Positions 5,155 through 6,712 of a stretch of DNA of 6,712 bases are shown here, piece by piece (the first letter of the stretch is position 1; each line of letters opens with the position of its first letter). Position numbers and translations under genes: made by a program. This DNA is from Defluviicoccus sp. (GTDB taxonomy: Bacteria; Pseudomonadota; Alphaproteobacteria; MPNO01): assembly GCA_028820945.1 (NCBI GenBank), contig JAPPHW010000202.1:749-7460 (forward strand). Direction: 5' to 3'. The notes under the pieces were generated by a model. It saw only the letters and a list, made by a program, of their open reading frames with translations, was not told the origin of the DNA and ran no database searches.

Positions 5155-6712
5155 ATGGCAAGTAACGGCAGCCCGGATCCGAGCGGCGAATCGCGTGCCC
5201 CGTGGGTGCGCGGCCTGGACGCGCTCGTATCGTTCCTGAACGCGGGCGGCAGCGTCTGGATCTTCTGCATCATGATCCTGCTCTGCGCCGACGTGTTCGG
5301 CAGGGCGGCGTTCAACGCGCCGATCGACGGGGTGCCGCTGCTGGTAGCGCTGTCGATCGTGGTGATCGTCTTCCTGCAGCTTCCCGCGGCGATCCGGGCC
5401 GACCGGCTGACCCGGTCGGATGCGCTGTTGTCGCGCCTGCTCGATCGTCGTCCGTCGGTCGGACTCAGCCTGCGGGCGCTCTATGACGGGCTCGGCGTCC
5501 TCGTCATGGGCGCGGTCGTGCTCTACACCATGCCCACCTTCGTGAAGGTGTGGGAGCGCGGGACCTATGAAGGGCTGGAAGGCGACTTCTCGTTGCCGTC
5601 CTGGCCGTTTAAGCTGCTGATCCTGGTGGGCGCGACGCTTTGCGGGGTGGAATTCCTGCGCGCGATGGCGCGCGGCGGTCGGTCGCTCGCGGAACTGGCC
5701 CGGGACGGGAGCCTGGAGGTGCGCCGCATCGCCACGCTGAGCGCGGCGGTCGCCGTCGTGGCGGCGGCGATTTACGCTATCGCGGCGGGCGGGGCGTTGA
5801 GCAAACCGGCGATCGGCGTCTTCTCCATCCTGTTCGTGCTCATCTTCGTCTATGTCGGGGTGCATGTCGGCGTCGCTCTCTCGCTGATCTCGTTCGTCTG
5901 CGTCTGGGGTGTGCGCGGGGACATCGGTATCGCGGGCAAGCTGTTGGCGCTCTCGCTCGGCGAAAGCATGCAGGCCTACGAGTTCGGGGTGATCCCGCTC
6001 TTCGTCCTCATGGGCCTGCTGGTCAGCATTTCGGGCATCGGGCGGGACACCTACGACGTGGCCAACCACCTGTTCCGCAAGGTCAAAGGCGGACTGGGAA
6101 CCGCGACCGTGGGCGCCAACGCCGTGTTCGCCGCGGTCACCGGGACGACCATCGCGTCGGCGTCCGTCTTCACCCGGGTCGCGGTGCCCGAGATGCTCCG
6201 CCTCGGATATCGCCCGCGTTTCTCGGTCGGCGTCGTGGCGGGATCTTCGGTGCTCGGCATGCTGATTCCTCCGAGCCTGCTGCTGATCATCTTCGGCATC
6301 CTGGCCGAGACCTCGATCGGCGACCTGTTCATCGCGGGCATAATTCCGGGGATCGTGCTCGCGGTAGCCTATTGCGTGCTGATCTGGATCATGGCGCGGC
6401 GCTTCCCGGAAAAGGTCGGGACGGATGAGGCGCTGAACACCGTCCGGCCGGCGCAGATGACGGGCCTCCAGGCGGCGGGCAAAAGCGCACCCATCGTGCT
6501 GCTGATTGCGCTCGTTCTGGGCGGCATCTACGGCGGGCTGTTCACGGCAACGGAAGCCGGTGGCGTGGGCGCGCTGGGCGCGCTGGTCCTCACCTATTTC
6601 AAGCGCCAACTCACCCGCGCCAATCTCTGGCAGGCCCTGACGGAGACCGGGCACGTGACCGCCTCGATCTGCTTTCTGCTGGTCTCGGCGCACATCTATT
6701 CGCGAATGATCA
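5155..6712 (+). CDS. TRAP transporter fused permease, DctQ-DctM, 3' end missing
   Basis: An uninterrupted frame of 519 codons that continues past the window edge. It encodes a fused TRAP permease of the inner membrane, which uses an ion gradient to import the solute delivered by the binding protein. Residues 1-20 are polar and probably cytoplasmic. About 22-175 form a DctQ-like small subunit with hydrophobic segments near 24-47, 60-78, 110-128 and 150-168. A linker (about 170-190) leads to a DctM-like large subunit. Typical DctM blocks are IPLFVLMG (280-287), KGGLGTATVGANAVFAAVTG (311-330), ASVFTRVAVPEM (336-347), SSVLGMLIPPSLLLIIFGIL (364-383), ETSIGDLFIAGIIPG (385-399) and GLFTATEAGGVGALGAL (461-477). 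DctM proteins have about 425 residues, so roughly 110-130 are missing. An in-frame stop at 5143 makes ATG 5155 the first possible start; no clear ribosome site precedes it, so coupling to the binding-protein gene is likely. Confidence 0.93.
   Translation, partial: MASNGSPDPSGESRAPWVRGLDALVSFLNAGGSVWIFCIMILLCADVFGRAAFNAPIDGVPLLVALSIVVIVFLQLPAAIRADRLTRSDALLSRLLDRRPSVGLSLRALYDGLGVLVMGAVVLYTMPTFVKVWERGTYEGLEGDFSLPSWPFKLLILVGATLCGVEFLRAMARGGRSLAELARDGSLEVRRIATLSAAVAVVAAAIYAIAAGGALSKPAIGVFSILFVLIFVYVGVHVGVALSLISFVCVWGVRGDIGIAGKLLALSLGESMQAYEFGVIPLFVLMGLLVSISGIGRDTYDVANHLFRKVKGGLGTATVGANAVFAAVTGTTIASASVFTRVAVPEMLRLGYRPRFSVGVVAGSSVLGMLIPPSLLLIIFGILAETSIGDLFIAGIIPGIVLAVAYCVLIWIMARRFPEKVGTDEALNTVRPAQMTGLQAAGKSAPIVLLIALVLGGIYGGLFTATEAGGVGALGALVLTYFKRQLTRANLWQALTETGHVTASICFLLVSAHIYSRMI

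Noticed and set aside
5135..5164. Short open frame starting at ATG 5135 after the binding-protein stop
   Set aside because: Only nine codons before a stop, no ribosome site and no reason to think it is translated as a leader peptide.
3958..6693. Antisense open frame of 911 codons opposite the TRAP genes
   Set aside because: Its translation is dominated by Arg, Asp, His, Gly and Gln in low-complexity order and shows no recognisable domain, while the plus strand encodes clear TRAP proteins over the same DNA. Long antisense frames without stops are expected in high-GC coding DNA.

Overview
The window is high-GC bacterial DNA with dense, short-spaced genes. TRAP transporter genes, a bacterial kynureninase and a LigJ-type hydratase together suggest a proteobacterium, probably an alpha- or betaproteobacterial relative that grows on aromatic or organic acids. 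This assignment is an inference from gene content; no taxonomic marker is present. Bases 1 to about 92 are homopolymer runs that look like unreliable base calls at a contig or read end, not genome sequence. The last gene runs off the right edge.

Layout: (1) low-complexity end, 1-92. (2) A hotdog-fold acyl-CoA thioesterase of the 4-hydroxybenzoyl-CoA thioesterase type, plus strand, 186-635. (3) A kynureninase gene, minus strand, 706-1938, convergent with the thioesterase. (4) A 147-bp divergent intergenic region, 1939-2085, which should hold the promoters for both directions. (5) A plus-strand run of four genes, 2086-6712: an HpcH/HpaI-family class II aldolase, a 4-oxalomesaconate hydratase (LigJ family, with the metal-site and catalytic residues conserved), a TRAP transporter periplasmic binding protein, and a fused DctQ-DctM TRAP permease that is cut by the window end.

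How the genes may work together: the plus-strand run looks like an import-and-degrade unit. A TRAP system brings in an organic acid, a hydratase adds water to an unsaturated oxo-acid, and a pyruvate-type aldolase cleaves the hydroxy-oxo-acid formed. In the known protocatechuate 4,5-cleavage and gallate pathways LigJ makes 4-carboxy-4-hydroxy-2-oxoadipate, which is normally cleaved by an unrelated RraA-like aldolase (LigK/GalC/ProA type). Here the neighbour is an HpcH/HpaI aldolase, a candidate non-orthologous replacement and the most interesting feature of the window. The kynureninase and thioesterase suggest that tryptophan/kynurenine or anthranilate metabolism is encoded next door, but whether the two halves form one pathway cannot be decided from this window. 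No RNA genes, insertion sequences, CRISPR arrays or phage genes were seen.
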